Shown here piece by piece: positions 29,098 through 37,737 of a stretch of 64,000 bases of DNA (its first letter is position 1; each line of letters begins with the position of its first letter). The notes under the pieces are model-generated. The model worked only from the letters and a program-made list of their open reading frames with translations, did no database searches and was not told where the DNA came from. The stretch is from Aphodovivens sp036306585 (GTDB taxonomy: Bacteria; Actinomycetota; Coriobacteriia; Coriobacteriales; Eggerthellaceae), in NCBI GenBank assembly GCA_036306585.1, contig JAXJZF010000004.1:128534-192533 (forward strand), read 5' to 3'. The position numbers and the translations under genes are program-made.

Positions 29098-29241
29098 GCT
29101 CATGGGGGAGTAGTTGGCATATTCCCATATGGGGCACGTCAACATCCTGGCGCAGAAAAGCAGTGCCTGGCGTGTCTGAAATAACCAGACCCATGGCGCG
29201 GCCGCAATTGAGGCGGGCTGCGCCATGGGTCTTTTTATTTT
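29098..29241 (+). promoter_or_regulatory. yybP-ykoY manganese riboswitch with terminator
   Basis: The two hallmark conserved segments are present: GGGGAGTAG (29105-29113) and ACGTCAACA (29136-29144). They are followed by helices and a strong intrinsic terminator: a perfect 13-bp stem (29187-29199 with 29220-29232, AGACCCATGGCGC) and TTTTATTTT. In this class Mn2+ binding stabilises the aptamer and blocks the terminator, turning on Mn export or Mn-handling genes. The TerC gene follows at 29296. Confidence 0.88.
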
Positions 29242-29295
29242 CGGAAAGGCACGCGACCAATGTGTTCGAGCAAGACGAGAAGCTAAGGAGCGAAT

Positions 29296-30423
29296 GTGTT
29301 CGACCTATCCATCTTCACCACGCCGGAAGCGTGGATCAGCCTTGTCACCCTCATCTTCCTAGAGATCGTGCTGGGCATCGACAACCTGGTATTCATTTCC
29401 ATCACCACCAACCGCCTGCCAGAGGAAAAACAGCACATCGGCCGAAAGCTCGGCTTGGCCGGCGCCTTGGTCATGCGCATCCTGTTCCTCTCCTTCGCAT
29501 CGTATTTGGTCCATATGACCAACCCTCTGTTCACGATCGACCTCGGCTCATATGTCCATGGATTTTCGGTGCGCGATATGGTGCTCCTGCTGGGTGGCGC
29601 CTACCTTGTCTACAAGGGTATCTCCGAACTCATCGACATGCTGCGCCTCACCGAGGTGAAGGCCAACCATTCCGAAGAGCATAAGGCGCTGCATATGATC
29701 GGTTTGCCCCAGGCTGTCGGCACCATCATGGTAATGGACGTGGTGTTCTCCATCGACTCGGTCATCACCGCAGTGGGCATGGCCGACCACCTTATCATTA
29801 TGATCATCGCCGTCATGCTCGCCGTGTTCATGATGATGATCTTCATCGATCCCATCTCGAACTTCATCAACGGGCATCCCGAGATGAAGATGCTCGCCCT
29901 CACGTTCATCGTCGCCATTGGCGCGTTGCTCGTCATCGACGCTTGTGGCTTCCATACCGGCATCGAGATGCTGCATATGCCGCTCGAGAAGATCATGGTG
30001 TACTTCGCCATGGTGTTCTGCATCGTGCTCGAGCTTATCCAGATGCGCTACAACTACGCGTTGAAGGCGTGGATGGCCCAACGTTGGCAGGAGGACAGCG
30101 ACGCGCAGATCGACCGCGTGCGCGAGGAAATGCAGGGACGCTTAGACGCTGCTAAGGACGCGGCCGAGAAGAACCCCGCTAAAGCGGAGGAGGTTCAGGC
30201 AAACGCCCACATGCATCCGGTCATCATCGGGCAGAACGTCTATGTGATGATGCCGCTTTCCGGTGAGGATGCAGCGTCGTATCGACAGATGATCGAGGAG
30301 AACCCGCATGCGCGCGGCAGCATGGGCGAGCCGTTGGAGATCCCCGCCGAGATCATCGAGCCGGTGGACGAGGATCCCGCCTACGAGGAACCCGAGGGAC
30401 AAGGGCCGGTGCAAAAACGGTAG
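29296..30423 (+). CDS. TerC family integral membrane protein
   Basis: A 375-residue TerC protein. TerC proteins are linked to Mn2+ efflux or to supplying Mn to exported enzymes; related E. coli Alx and Bacillus homologues are controlled by the same riboswitch class. Seen: seven or more helices, the conserved acidic motif LEIVLGIDNLVFISI near residue 22, the GRKLGLAGAL and MDVVFSIDSVITA segments near 150, and a soluble C-terminal tail (about 250-375) of coiled, charged residues. The start is GTG at 29296 after AAGGAG. The upstream manganese riboswitch makes a manganese role the best reading. Confidence 0.9.
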   Translation: MFDLSIFTTPEAWISLVTLIFLEIVLGIDNLVFISITTNRLPEEKQHIGRKLGLAGALVMRILFLSFASYLVHMTNPLFTIDLGSYVHGFSVRDMVLLLGGAYLVYKGISELIDMLRLTEVKANHSEEHKALHMIGLPQAVGTIMVMDVVFSIDSVITAVGMADHLIIMIIAVMLAVFMMMIFIDPISNFINGHPEMKMLALTFIVAIGALLVIDACGFHTGIEMLHMPLEKIMVYFAMVFCIVLELIQMRYNYALKAWMAQRWQEDSDAQIDRVREEMQGRLDAAKDAAEKNPAKAEEVQANAHMHPVIIGQNVYVMMPLSGEDAASYRQMIEENPHARGSMGEPLEIPAEIIEPVDEDPAYEEPEGQGPVQKR

Positions 30424-30453
30424 CAACCGATAGCAGGAGCGGCGCCGTGCGTG

Positions 30454-30498
30454 CCGCGCGGGTTCCCGTAACGCCGAAAGCGGAGGGAACCCGCGCGG
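30454..30498 (+). terminator. Terminator after the TerC gene
   Basis: A perfect 14-bp stem (30454-30467 with 30485-30498, CCGCGCGGGTTCCC) around a 17-base loop, then CGGAGCGTCTTCTTCT. Confidence 0.75.
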
Positions 30499-30922
30499 CG
30501 GAGCGTCTTCTTCTAAATAATCTTGGCGTACGGATACCAAACTCCAGTTGTGGACAAGGTGTTTTATGATTTTGCTTGCCTGGATGCTTGAAGAGTTTAC
30601 CGTGGGGGTGGGTGCATCGTAAAACCCCAGGTCAAGAAATTAGGCTGAAAGGCATGCTGTCATTTGGCGTCGTCTCGTCCGTCCATAACTGGAGTTTCGT
30701 TACGTTTTGGCACTGAAAATTGGATCTGAGAGCCATTGCCGTCCATATCGACCTGAAGTGAGTTCTGCTTGGAGAGACGATCCGGTGCAGGGCGTGCAGT
30801 GGAGGCGGCGCTGGAAAGCTTTCTGTCATGCGCGGCTTGCAAGGCGACGATGGTAGGCGGGATTCGGGCGTAGAGCTTCGAGATGGTGATGTCGGAAATT
30901 GGATGACAGCGTCGGAAACAAA
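30499..30922. other. AT-richer non-coding stretch next to tRNA-Val
   Basis: About 420 bases with base composition visibly lower in GC than its neighbours. Short frames on both strands have no ribosome sites or recognisable products. It contains a near-perfect 17-base inverted repeat (listed separately). It faces the 3' side of tRNA-Val, a frequent integration site, so an acquired-element scar is possible. Confidence 0.4.
30539..30697. repeat. Inverted-repeat-bounded element
   Basis: The 17-mer at 30539-30555 (AAACTCCAGTTGTGGAC) and the 17-mer at 30681-30697 are inverse copies differing at one base, bounding 159 bases with no coding capacity. The layout resembles a small non-autonomous element (MITE) or remnant. 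No clear target-site duplication was found. Confidence 0.4.
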
Positions 30923-30948
30923 CAGGCCAGAGCTAATGCTCTGGCCTG
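30923..30948 (-). terminator. Terminator of tRNA-Val
   Basis: An 11-bp stem CAGGCCAGAGC/GCTCTGGCCTG with a 4-base loop, followed on the minus strand by TTTGTTTCC, placed 9 bases beyond the tRNA 3' end. Confidence 0.8.
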
Positions 30949-30956
30949 GTCTTTAG

Positions 30957-31031
30957 TGGTGGTCGCTACAGGATTTGAACCTGTGACCCCCGCCGTGTGA
31001 AGGCGATGCTCTCCCGCTGAGCCAAGCGACC
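30957..31031 (-). tRNA. tRNA-Val (anticodon CAC)
   Basis: Read on the minus strand, the 75-base sequence folds into a full cloverleaf. It has acceptor GGTCGCT/AGCGACC, D-arm GCTC/GAGC with a short 7-base loop, anticodon stem TCGCC/GGCGG with loop TTCACAC (anticodon CAC) and T-arm ACAGG/CCTGT with TTCAAAT. Discriminator A and CCA are encoded. A terminator follows directly. Confidence 0.95.
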
Positions 31032-31093
31032 GAATGCGTTCCGTTCCGAACGCGCCTAAGTATTGTAACGATCAATACGCGAGTGCGCAAGTG

Positions 31094-32029
31094 CTAATTT
31101 TCAGATTGTGATAATTCCTCGGGTTGGACGAATTGTTCGAAGCCCTCCTCAGAAACGTAATACCGTGTCGCGCTGGGCAGGATCCGTGCGATGAATGGGG
31201 TGGTGCACTCGACGGTCTCGCCGTCGAATTGCACCTCCATGGGTGGATCGGCCGATACGGAAACCTCTTTCGCGTAGTAGATCTCCAGCGAGTCGGTGCG
31301 ATCGGGGTGCGCCCCGTCGCGATCGAGCACCATGCCGATGAGGGCGGGGATCAAGTCGAACGCGCTCTTGCCCTTCAGGACGACCACGCCCAGCCAGCCG
31401 TCGCGCGGCAGGTTTTCGTGCGTGACGGACAGGTCGAACTGGAGTTTGGCGAAGTTCACCAGCAGGATGCCCAAGCCCTCGGTATCGCGTTCTTCGCCAT
31501 CGAGCACGAGGTGGAACTTCGATTTCTGGGGTGTAGCGTTGGCAAGCGCCGCAGAGAAGTAGGCCATGGGGCCCCATACGCGCTTGTGGGGTTTCGCATC
31601 GCGCATGATTGCTGCGTCGTAGCCGGCGCCCGCCATGATCACGAAGCCGATCTTGCGGTCGCCTACTTCCATCTCACCCAGGTCGAAGTCGAGCGTGAGC
31701 CCTTTGCGCACCATCTTCGCCAAGGCATGAGGCTCGTTGGGGGATTGCAAGTTCAATGCCAGGAGGTTGGCGGTCCCGGCAGGGAAGGGGAGGATGGGGA
31801 TGCCCGTCCCTGCAAGCTCGTAGCTCACCGCCGCGACGGTGCCGTCGCCCCCGCTGGCGATGACGGCGTCGAACGATGTGGCGTCGTAAAGCATGGTGGC
31901 CACCTCGGTGGTCCCGTCTGTGGCGCGCATGCATACCTCGTCGCCGTCATGGGTGAAGGAACGGATGAAATCGTAGACGGCCCCTTCGCCATAGCCCGAG
32001 TTGAGGTTGTTTATGACGAGCAGTTTCAC
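31094..32029 (-). CDS. Diacylglycerol/lipid kinase (YegS/DgkB family)
   Basis: A 311-residue lipid kinase of the DAGK catalytic fold, expected to phosphorylate diacylglycerol or a related lipid with ATP at the cytosolic membrane face. Seen: the nucleotide-binding motif ASGGDGTVAAVSYEL near residue 60, the PAGTANLLALNL segment near 85, GAGYDAAIM near 130, and a C-terminal beta-sandwich half (ENLPRDGWLGVVVLKG, VQFDGE). The GTG at 32029 has AAGGGGG upstream; the ATG at 32053 has none. It is divergent from rnd with only 75 bases between. Whether it acts on diacylglycerol or undecaprenol-type lipids cannot be told. Confidence 0.85.
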   Translation of the reverse strand: MKLLVINNLNSGYGEGAVYDFIRSFTHDGDEVCMRATDGTTEVATMLYDATSFDAVIASGGDGTVAAVSYELAGTGIPILPFPAGTANLLALNLQSPNEPHALAKMVRKGLTLDFDLGEMEVGDRKIGFVIMAGAGYDAAIMRDAKPHKRVWGPMAYFSAALANATPQKSKFHLVLDGEERDTEGLGILLVNFAKLQFDLSVTHENLPRDGWLGVVVLKGKSAFDLIPALIGMVLDRDGAHPDRTDSLEIYYAKEVSVSADPPMEVQFDGETVECTTPFIARILPSATRYYVSEEGFEQFVQPEELSQSEN

Positions 32030-32104
32030 AGATCCCCCTTCAGTTGCTATCATTGCATGGTACTACAAGATGTCATCACGTTTATGAGGCAAGGAACTTC
32101 CTGC

Positions 32105-33262
32105 ATGTACATAGCCGATCAAGAATCGCTCGAGTCGTTCGCGCGTGCGGCCCGCGGCTGCCATGTGCTCGCGATCGACACCGAGTTCCTGCGCGAGAAA
32201 ACCTACTACCCCAAGCTGTGTCTGCTGCAGCTTTCCGCCGACGATCAGGTGGCAGTGGTCGATCCGTTCGCAGTGGAATCCCTTGAGCCTTTGGCGCCGC
32301 TGTTCCTCGACGAGCAGACGGTGAAGCTGTTCCACGCCGGCGGGCAGGATCTCGAGATTATCCTGCACGAGATGGGCATCCTGCCCAAGCCCGTGTTCGA
32401 CACGCAGATCGCCGCCGCGCTGCTGGGTCACACGCAGCAGATCGGGCTTGCCTCGCTCATCCATGCGGAGCTTGGCGTCCAGCTGAAGAAGACCGACTCG
32501 TTCACCGACTGGTCTCAGCGCCCGCTGTCCGAGTCGCAGATGAACTACGCTGCCGAGGACGTCATCTACCTGCCGAAGCTCTACGCGAAGATGAGGGCGA
32601 AGCTCGAGGGGCTCGGCCGTTTGCAATGGCTCTCGCATGACTTCGAGGAACTTTCGGATCCGGTGCACTTCCGCGTGGACGAGCGCGAGCGCTACAAGCG
32701 CCTGAAGCGCGGCAACTCACTTTCCCGACGCCAGCTGGCAGCCGCCCGCGAGATGGCCGCTTGGCGCGAGCTCACCGCGCAGCGCCGCAACATACCGCGC
32801 AAATGGGTGCTCACCGACGAGCAGATCGTCGAAGCGTGCAAGCGGGAACCGCGCACCATCGACGACCTGTACATGGTGCGCGGCATGCGCGATAAACTTC
32901 CCGTGCGCGATGCTCGCAAGGTGCTCGAGCTGGTGCGGACGGCGCTCGACTCACCGCCCGACGCCTGGCCGGAAACCGAGCGCCCTTCGAAAAGCGAGCG
33001 TAACGTTGATTTCCAGTTGGACCTGATGATGCCGCTCGTCCGCCTGCGCTCTAAAGAAAGCGGCATTGCTATGCCAACGCTGGCCAGCCACGATGATCTG
33101 GTAAAGGTGGCGCGCGGCTACCGCAGCGGCGTCGAGCTGCTGCGCGGTTGGCGCCGGGCGATCGTGGGGGAGGAGCTGCTCGATCTGCTCGATGGCAAAA
33201 TCAAGCTGCTGCTTTCCGATGGCTCTCTAGTGGTGGAGCGCCAAGGGGAAGTGACGGAATAG
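32105..33262 (+). CDS. rnd: Ribonuclease D
   Basis: A 3'-5' exoribonuclease acting in tRNA and small-RNA 3'-end maturation. The 385-residue protein has the DEDD exonuclease domain (AIDTEFLREKTYYPKLCLLQ with the first acidic pair near residue 30, LFHAGGQDLEIIL near 78, and the YAAEDVIYL motif near 145). A C-terminal HRDC domain follows (about 200-280, LTAQRRNIPRKWVLTDEQI). The ATG at 32105 follows AAGGAA; an alternative in-frame ATG lies at 32083. The long frame upstream overlaps the lipid kinase on the other strand and is a shadow. Confidence 0.9.
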   Translation: MYIADQESLESFARAARGCHVLAIDTEFLREKTYYPKLCLLQLSADDQVAVVDPFAVESLEPLAPLFLDEQTVKLFHAGGQDLEIILHEMGILPKPVFDTQIAAALLGHTQQIGLASLIHAELGVQLKKTDSFTDWSQRPLSESQMNYAAEDVIYLPKLYAKMRAKLEGLGRLQWLSHDFEELSDPVHFRVDERERYKRLKRGNSLSRRQLAAAREMAAWRELTAQRRNIPRKWVLTDEQIVEACKREPRTIDDLYMVRGMRDKLPVRDARKVLELVRTALDSPPDAWPETERPSKSERNVDFQLDLMMPLVRLRSKESGIAMPTLASHDDLVKVARGYRSGVELLRGWRRAIVGEELLDLLDGKIKLLLSDGSLVVERQGEVTE

Positions 33263-33325
33263 TAACAGATTGCGAATATTTGTTCGCTGCTTCCAGATGC
33301 GGCCTGTTTCGGCGGGCTGCATCGG

Positions 33326-33331
33326 TATAAT
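33326..33331 (+). promoter_or_regulatory. -10 box of the zinc peptidase gene
   Basis: A perfect TATAAT 51 bases before the start codon; the -35 position is weak. Confidence 0.4.
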
Positions 33332-33376
33332 GCCGGCAAGACAACTGCGAAGCGATTTCAGAAGGAGAACCCGCGC

Positions 33377-34048
33377 ATGTTCATGGACATGGGATACCTC
33401 GGCCTCATTGTCGTCACGCTGGTCATCGGCTGCGCTGCGACGGGATGGGTCAACCACCAGCTTAAGAAATACCGCCATGTGCCCATCTCCAACGGGCTGA
33501 CCGGCGCCGAGGCGGCGCGCCAGATGCTCTCCTATTACGGCATCCACAACGTTGCGGTGCACAGGGGAGGCCCCGGACAGGACTTCTTCGACCCTCGTTC
33601 CAACTCCGTGACGCTTTCCCCCGAGGCCTACGATGGCTGCTCCGTCACGGCGACTGCCACGGCCTGCCACGAGGTGGGGCATGCGTGCCAGTATGCGGAG
33701 GGCTACGCTCCCATGAAGGTGCGCGGCTCGCTGGTGCCGGTGGTCAACCTGGCATCGAACGCGTGGGTGCTCCTGCTGATGATCGGCATCTTCATGCAGA
33801 TCGCGGGTTTCGTCACGCTAGCAATCATCATGTACGCCGCCGTGGTTCTGTTCCAGGTGGTCACGCTTCCGGTCGAGTTCAACGCATCCGGTCGCGCCAT
33901 GCGCTACATGGAAACCATCGGGCTGCCCGCCGTCGAGCGTTCGGGATCGGGCGCGGTGCTGCGCGCTTGCGCGCTCACCTACGTGGCGGCGGCGCTCACC
34001 TCCATCTTGCAACTGCTGTGGCTGCTCGGCCAGCAGCGCGACGAGTAG
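33377..34048 (+). CDS. Membrane zinc metallopeptidase (YugP type)
   Basis: A 223-residue integral membrane peptidase of the Zn_peptidase_2 family. Seen: an N-terminal helix (LGLIVVTLVIGCAATGW), the zincin motif CHEVGHACQYAEGY near residue 97, and three more hydrophobic helices after it, including WVLLLMIGIFMQIAGFVTLAIIMYAA. Another segment LPVEFNASGRAM carries the likely third zinc ligand. The family function is uncertain; a membrane-protein quality-control role is often assumed. AAGGAG precedes the ATG. xseA starts 7 bases after the stop, so the genes are probably co-transcribed. Confidence 0.85.
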   Translation: MFMDMGYLGLIVVTLVIGCAATGWVNHQLKKYRHVPISNGLTGAEAARQMLSYYGIHNVAVHRGGPGQDFFDPRSNSVTLSPEAYDGCSVTATATACHEVGHACQYAEGYAPMKVRGSLVPVVNLASNAWVLLLMIGIFMQIAGFVTLAIIMYAAVVLFQVVTLPVEFNASGRAMRYMETIGLPAVERSGSGAVLRACALTYVAAALTSILQLLWLLGQQRDE

Positions 34049-34055
34049 GCTCCGC

Positions 34056-35453
34056 ATGCCGCTGCTAGACAACGGAGCTGCCGCGGCTTCGCCGGAGCGT
34101 TCCGACAAAAGCAAGCCGTATTCGGTATCCCAGGCTCTCGACATCGTCAAAGGCGCGCTGCGCGATTTTCGCATGACCATCGTCGGCGAGGTGTCAGAGC
34201 TTTCCTCGAAGCGTGGCTACAAGGCCGTGTACTTCACCATTAAGGACCGTTCCTCCTCTTTGAAATGCCTGATGTGGAACGATCTGTACCGTTCCAGCGG
34301 CCTCGATTTGGAGGTAGGCCAGGAGGTAGAGATCTCCGGGTTCTTCTCGCTGTACGCTGCGCGCGGCACCATGAATTTCGACGTGCGTCGCCTTTCGCTT
34401 GCCGGCGAAGGCAGGCTGCGCATGGAAGTGGCGCGGTTGGCGCGCAAGCTGGAAGCCGAGGGCCTCATGGATCCTGCGCGCAAACGCAAGTTGCCGCCGT
34501 TCCCCCGCGTCGTCGGCGTTGTTACGTCGCCTCACGGCGATGCCGTGCACGATGTCCTGCGCACGTTGCGCCGCCGCTGGCCGATGGCGCGCGTGGTCCT
34601 TGCCGGTGTGCAGGTGGAGGGCGCCGGGGCTCCTGCGGCGCTTGTCTCGGGTTTGCATTGCGTCGTGGATGCCGGTGCCGAGCTGGTGATCCTTGGCCGC
34701 GGCGGCGGCTCGTACGAGAGCATGATGCCCTTCAACGACGAGGGTCTCGTTCGCGCCGTCGCCGATTGTCCCATCCCCGTGGTGACGGGCATCGGGCATG
34801 AGCCCGACAATTTCATCGCCGATCTTGTGGCGGACGTTCGCACCTCCACTCCCACGCTTGCCGCGGTTGCGGCGGTCCCCAACAGCGCCGAAGTGCGCGA
34901 GATGCTGGGCACGCGCCGCCTCTCGATGAACGCGTGCGCCACGCGTGCCCTCTCGCTCGCCCTGTCCGAGCTGCGGCGTCTGTCCAGCCGTCCGGTGATG
35001 CGTGACGCTCGGCAGCTGTTCGCGCAGGAGGCGATGGGCGTCGACCATCTGGCTGCACGCCTGCAGCGCGCCTTGCCTGCGACGTTGGACGAGGGCGCTC
35101 GCGAAGTTGCCCGTTTGCACGAGCGCTTAAAACACGTGATGACGATGGCATCTTCAGCGGAGCGGATGCGCGTCGAAACCGATCGGGGTCGGTTGGCGGT
35201 AAGTTTGTCTCAGCTCGTTGCGCGGTTCCGCCAGCAGATGGGTTTGCGGGCTGCACGCTTGAACGATCTTTCCCCTTTGGCGATCCTCTCGCGCGGATAC
35301 GCCATCGCACGTGACGGATCGGGGGCGGTTGTGAAGCAGGTCGACTCCGTGGCTGCCGGCGATCGATTGCAGGTCCAGGTGTCCGACGGCGCCATCGACT
35401 GCCGTGTGGAGGGCGTGAGGTGCATGGCAACGGAATCCGTGGAGCTCGGCTAG
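34056..35453 (+). CDS. xseA: Exodeoxyribonuclease VII large subunit
   Basis: Large subunit of ExoVII, which degrades single-stranded DNA to oligonucleotides. The 465-residue protein has the N-terminal OB-fold (VGEVSELSSKRGYKAVYFTIKD near residues 47-68) and the catalytic domain (VGVVTSPHGDAVHDVLRTLRRRWP near 152, ILGRGGGSYESMMPFNDE near 212, and GIGHEPDNFIADLVAD near 247). A long coiled-coil and the C-terminal LSPLAILSRGYAI motif near 408 complete it. xseB follows after 33 bases. Confidence 0.95.
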   Translation: MPLLDNGAAAASPERSDKSKPYSVSQALDIVKGALRDFRMTIVGEVSELSSKRGYKAVYFTIKDRSSSLKCLMWNDLYRSSGLDLEVGQEVEISGFFSLYAARGTMNFDVRRLSLAGEGRLRMEVARLARKLEAEGLMDPARKRKLPPFPRVVGVVTSPHGDAVHDVLRTLRRRWPMARVVLAGVQVEGAGAPAALVSGLHCVVDAGAELVILGRGGGSYESMMPFNDEGLVRAVADCPIPVVTGIGHEPDNFIADLVADVRTSTPTLAAVAAVPNSAEVREMLGTRRLSMNACATRALSLALSELRRLSSRPVMRDARQLFAQEAMGVDHLAARLQRALPATLDEGAREVARLHERLKHVMTMASSAERMRVETDRGRLAVSLSQLVARFRQQMGLRAARLNDLSPLAILSRGYAIARDGSGAVVKQVDSVAAGDRLQVQVSDGAIDCRVEGVRCMATESVELG

Positions 35454-35486
35454 CGGTCGGGCCTCCCTGAAGAAGAAAGGTTCATC

Positions 35487-35759
35487 ATGGAAGCAACGAA
35501 AGAGGATCGGCAGTTCTCCGACACGCCGGTGGAGAACCTTACGTTTCGCCAGGCGCTCGCCGAGCTTGACGGTATCGTGGGAAAGCTGGAGAGCAACTCC
35601 TTGGAACTCGAGGACAGCTTGATCGGCTATGAGCGCGGCGTCGCGCTGCTGGGGTCGCTGCAGAAACGCCTGGTGCAGGCGCAGCAGAAGGTGGACGTGC
35701 TGATGGGCGAACTCGACGCCGCTCCCGACGATGCCACCCGTGATGCGACGCTTTCCTAG
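35487..35759 (+). CDS. xseB: Exodeoxyribonuclease VII small subunit
   Basis: Small helical subunit that coats the XseA coiled coil. The 90-residue protein shows the signature LTFRQALAELDGIVGKLESNSLELEDSLIGYERGVAL. It also has the LLGSLQKRLVQAQQKV helix. AGAAAGG precedes the ATG. It has the usual length and the usual place directly after xseA. Confidence 0.93.
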   Translation: MEATKEDRQFSDTPVENLTFRQALAELDGIVGKLESNSLELEDSLIGYERGVALLGSLQKRLVQAQQKVDVLMGELDAAPDDATRDATLS

Positions 35760-35843
35760 CGTTGAGGCCCGTTAGGGGTAAACTGGTGGCTGGCGCGCAT
35801 TGCGCGCGATTCCATGCATAGCTGCGAGAAACGGAGATTTGCC

Positions 35844-36194
35844 ATGCGCAAGGATGACTGCCTGTTCTGTAAGATCGTGGCGGGCGAGATCCCGTCCACC
35901 AAGGTGTACGAGGACGATAATGTTCTCGCCTTCGAGGATCTGAATCCCCAGATGCCTTGTCATACCCTCATCGTTCCGAAGAGCCATTACGATAACATCG
36001 GCGACAATATCCCCGATGAGGAAATGGGCTATCTGTTCAATACGGTGAAGAAGGTCGCCGAAATCAAGGGCATCGTCAAATCCGGCTACCGCGTGATCGT
36101 CAACACCGGCGACGACGCTCAGCAGTCGGTTCACCACATCCATGTCCATGTGCTTGGCGGGGCCGAGATGAACGACGGCAGCCCTGCAAAATAG
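35844..36194 (+). CDS. HIT-family purine phosphoramidase (HinT-like)
   Basis: A 116-residue histidine-triad protein, hydrolysing adenosine phosphoramidates or related nucleotide conjugates. It has FCKIVAGEIPSTKVYEDD at the start, the conserved DLNPQMPCHTLIVPK segment, and the catalytic triad in QQSVHHIHVHVLGG near residue 95. The ATG at 35844 is chosen over the in-frame ATG at 35814, where no ribosome site lies upstream. It is monocistronic in appearance and precedes ackA. Confidence 0.9.
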   Translation: MRKDDCLFCKIVAGEIPSTKVYEDDNVLAFEDLNPQMPCHTLIVPKSHYDNIGDNIPDEEMGYLFNTVKKVAEIKGIVKSGYRVIVNTGDDAQQSVHHIHVHVLGGAEMNDGSPAK

Positions 36195-36310
36195 CCTACG
36201 CACCTGAACGCATTGATCGCCGTTTGCCGAAACAGACGATTCCTGCAACTTCCGTCGTTACCCCCGCTTCTACAATAACGAAGTTACGGATTTGCAAAGG
36301 AGGCGGATCG

Positions 36311-37504
36311 TTGAACGTTCTTGTCATCAATGCAGGGTCATCTTCCTTGAAATACCAGCTTTTGAACGTCGAGACGCACGCGTTGCTCGCAAAGGGGATT
36401 TGCGAGCGCGTGGGCTCCGACGATTCATTCCATAAGCACGGCATCGACGACAACGAGGTCGTCATCGATGTGAAGATGGCCGACCACGACGCCGCCATGG
36501 CGTTGGTTCTTGAAACGCTAACCAGCGGTAAGGACAAAGCCATAGATTCCCTTGATCAAATCGACGCCATCGGGCATCGCATCGTCCAGGGCGGAAAATA
36601 CTTCGATCGCTCCGTTGTCATCGACGACGATGTCATTGCGAAGATCGACGAGCTTGCCGAGCTTGCTCCGCTGCATAACAAAGCGGCGCTGATGGGCATC
36701 CGCGCCTGCCAGAAGCAGATGCCGGGTAAGCCCATGGTCGCGGTGTTCGACTCCGCATTCTTTCAGTCGCTGCCCCCCAAGGCCTACATGTACCCGCTGC
36801 CCTACGAACTGTACGAGAAGTATGGTATCCGCAAGTACGGCGCGCATGGCACCAGCCACCGCTATATCGCGGAGCGTGCGGCGGCGTTCGTCGACGAACC
36901 GTTGGAAGACCTCAAGATCATCACGTGCCATCTGGGCAACGGCTGCTCGATGACTGCCATCGACCACGGTGTGGCGGTGGACACTTCCATGGGTCTCACG
37001 CCGCTTGACGGCCTGATGATGGGCACACGCTGCGGCGCCATCGACCCGGCGATCGTGCCGTTTTTGATGGAGCACGAGAACTTGGACTCCAAGCAGGTGA
37101 ACGACCTGATGAACAAGAAGTCGGGTCTGTTGGGCATCTCCGGGATCAGCAACGACCTGCGTAGCGTGCGCACCGCGTCCGAGGAAGGAGACGAACGCGC
37201 ACAGCTGGCCTACGACATGTATTCCAACTCCGTCAAGAAGTACATTGGCCAGTACATCGCCGTCATGGGCGGCGTCGATATCATCGTGCTTTCCGCCGGC
37301 GTCGGCGAGAACTGCGACAAGATGCGCCGCATGATCTTCGCTGGCTTGCAGCCGCTGGGCATCGTGCTCGACGAGAGACGTAACCGCGAACGCGGCGGCG
37401 AACGCGAGATCTCCACTGACGATTCGCCTACGCGCATTCTCGTCATTCCTACCAACGAGGAGTACATGATCGCGCGCGATACCTACGAGCTCATCCACCG
37501 CTAA
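36311..37504 (+). CDS. ackA: Acetate kinase
   Basis: Interconverts acetyl phosphate plus ADP and acetate plus ATP, giving substrate-level ATP in fermentation. The 397-residue protein has VLVINAGSSSLKYQL at the start, the acetate-kinase motif AIGHRIVQGG near residue 90, VAVFDSAFFQSLP near 145, HGTSHRYI near 180, THLGNG-like CHLGNGCSMTAI near 205, and ISGISNDLRSV near 280. The start is TTG at 36311 with AAAGGAGG 5 bases upstream; an in-frame ATG at 36224 has no site. A strong terminator follows. pta is encoded convergently, not in the usual same-strand operon. Confidence 0.94.
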   Translation: MNVLVINAGSSSLKYQLLNVETHALLAKGICERVGSDDSFHKHGIDDNEVVIDVKMADHDAAMALVLETLTSGKDKAIDSLDQIDAIGHRIVQGGKYFDRSVVIDDDVIAKIDELAELAPLHNKAALMGIRACQKQMPGKPMVAVFDSAFFQSLPPKAYMYPLPYELYEKYGIRKYGAHGTSHRYIAERAAAFVDEPLEDLKIITCHLGNGCSMTAIDHGVAVDTSMGLTPLDGLMMGTRCGAIDPAIVPFLMEHENLDSKQVNDLMNKKSGLLGISGISNDLRSVRTASEEGDERAQLAYDMYSNSVKKYIGQYIAVMGGVDIIVLSAGVGENCDKMRRMIFAGLQPLGIVLDERRNRERGGEREISTDDSPTRILVIPTNEEYMIARDTYELIHR

Positions 37505-37531
37505 CCGCGGTCGGGCTGTTTGGCTGTTTCG

Positions 37532-37557
37532 GGGCGCCGTCCGCAAGGACGGCGCCC
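37532..37557 (+). terminator. Terminator of ackA
   Basis: A perfect 11-bp stem GGGCGCCGTCC/GGACGGCGCCC with GCAA loop, followed by TTCTTC. Confidence 0.8.
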
Positions 37558-37687
37558 TTCTTCGTGCCCGGCATTCGGGAATGGGATGCGGAAACGCCCT
37601 CGGCCTGGATCTCCCCTGCATACTCGCGCAGCTTAGCAACCGGGCCCATCGCTCTCCGCATCTTCGCCGCAGTAAGCACGTAATGAA

Positions 37688-37711
37688 AACGCCGTCCCGA
37701 AGGACGGCGTT
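37688..37711 (-). terminator. Terminator of pta
   Basis: A perfect 10-bp stem AACGCCGTCC/GGACGGCGTT with a CGAA/TTCG loop. On the minus strand it is followed by TTCATTAC after the stem-end T pair. The stem shares its GCCGTCC core with the ackA terminator. Confidence 0.75.
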
Positions 37712-37737
37712 CAACGCGAACGGATTTCTTTAACCGG

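Noticed and set aside
31124..32104. N-terminal extension of rnd upstream of 32105
   Set aside because: It is the antisense of the lipid kinase and has no homology character; AAGGAA supports the 32105 start.
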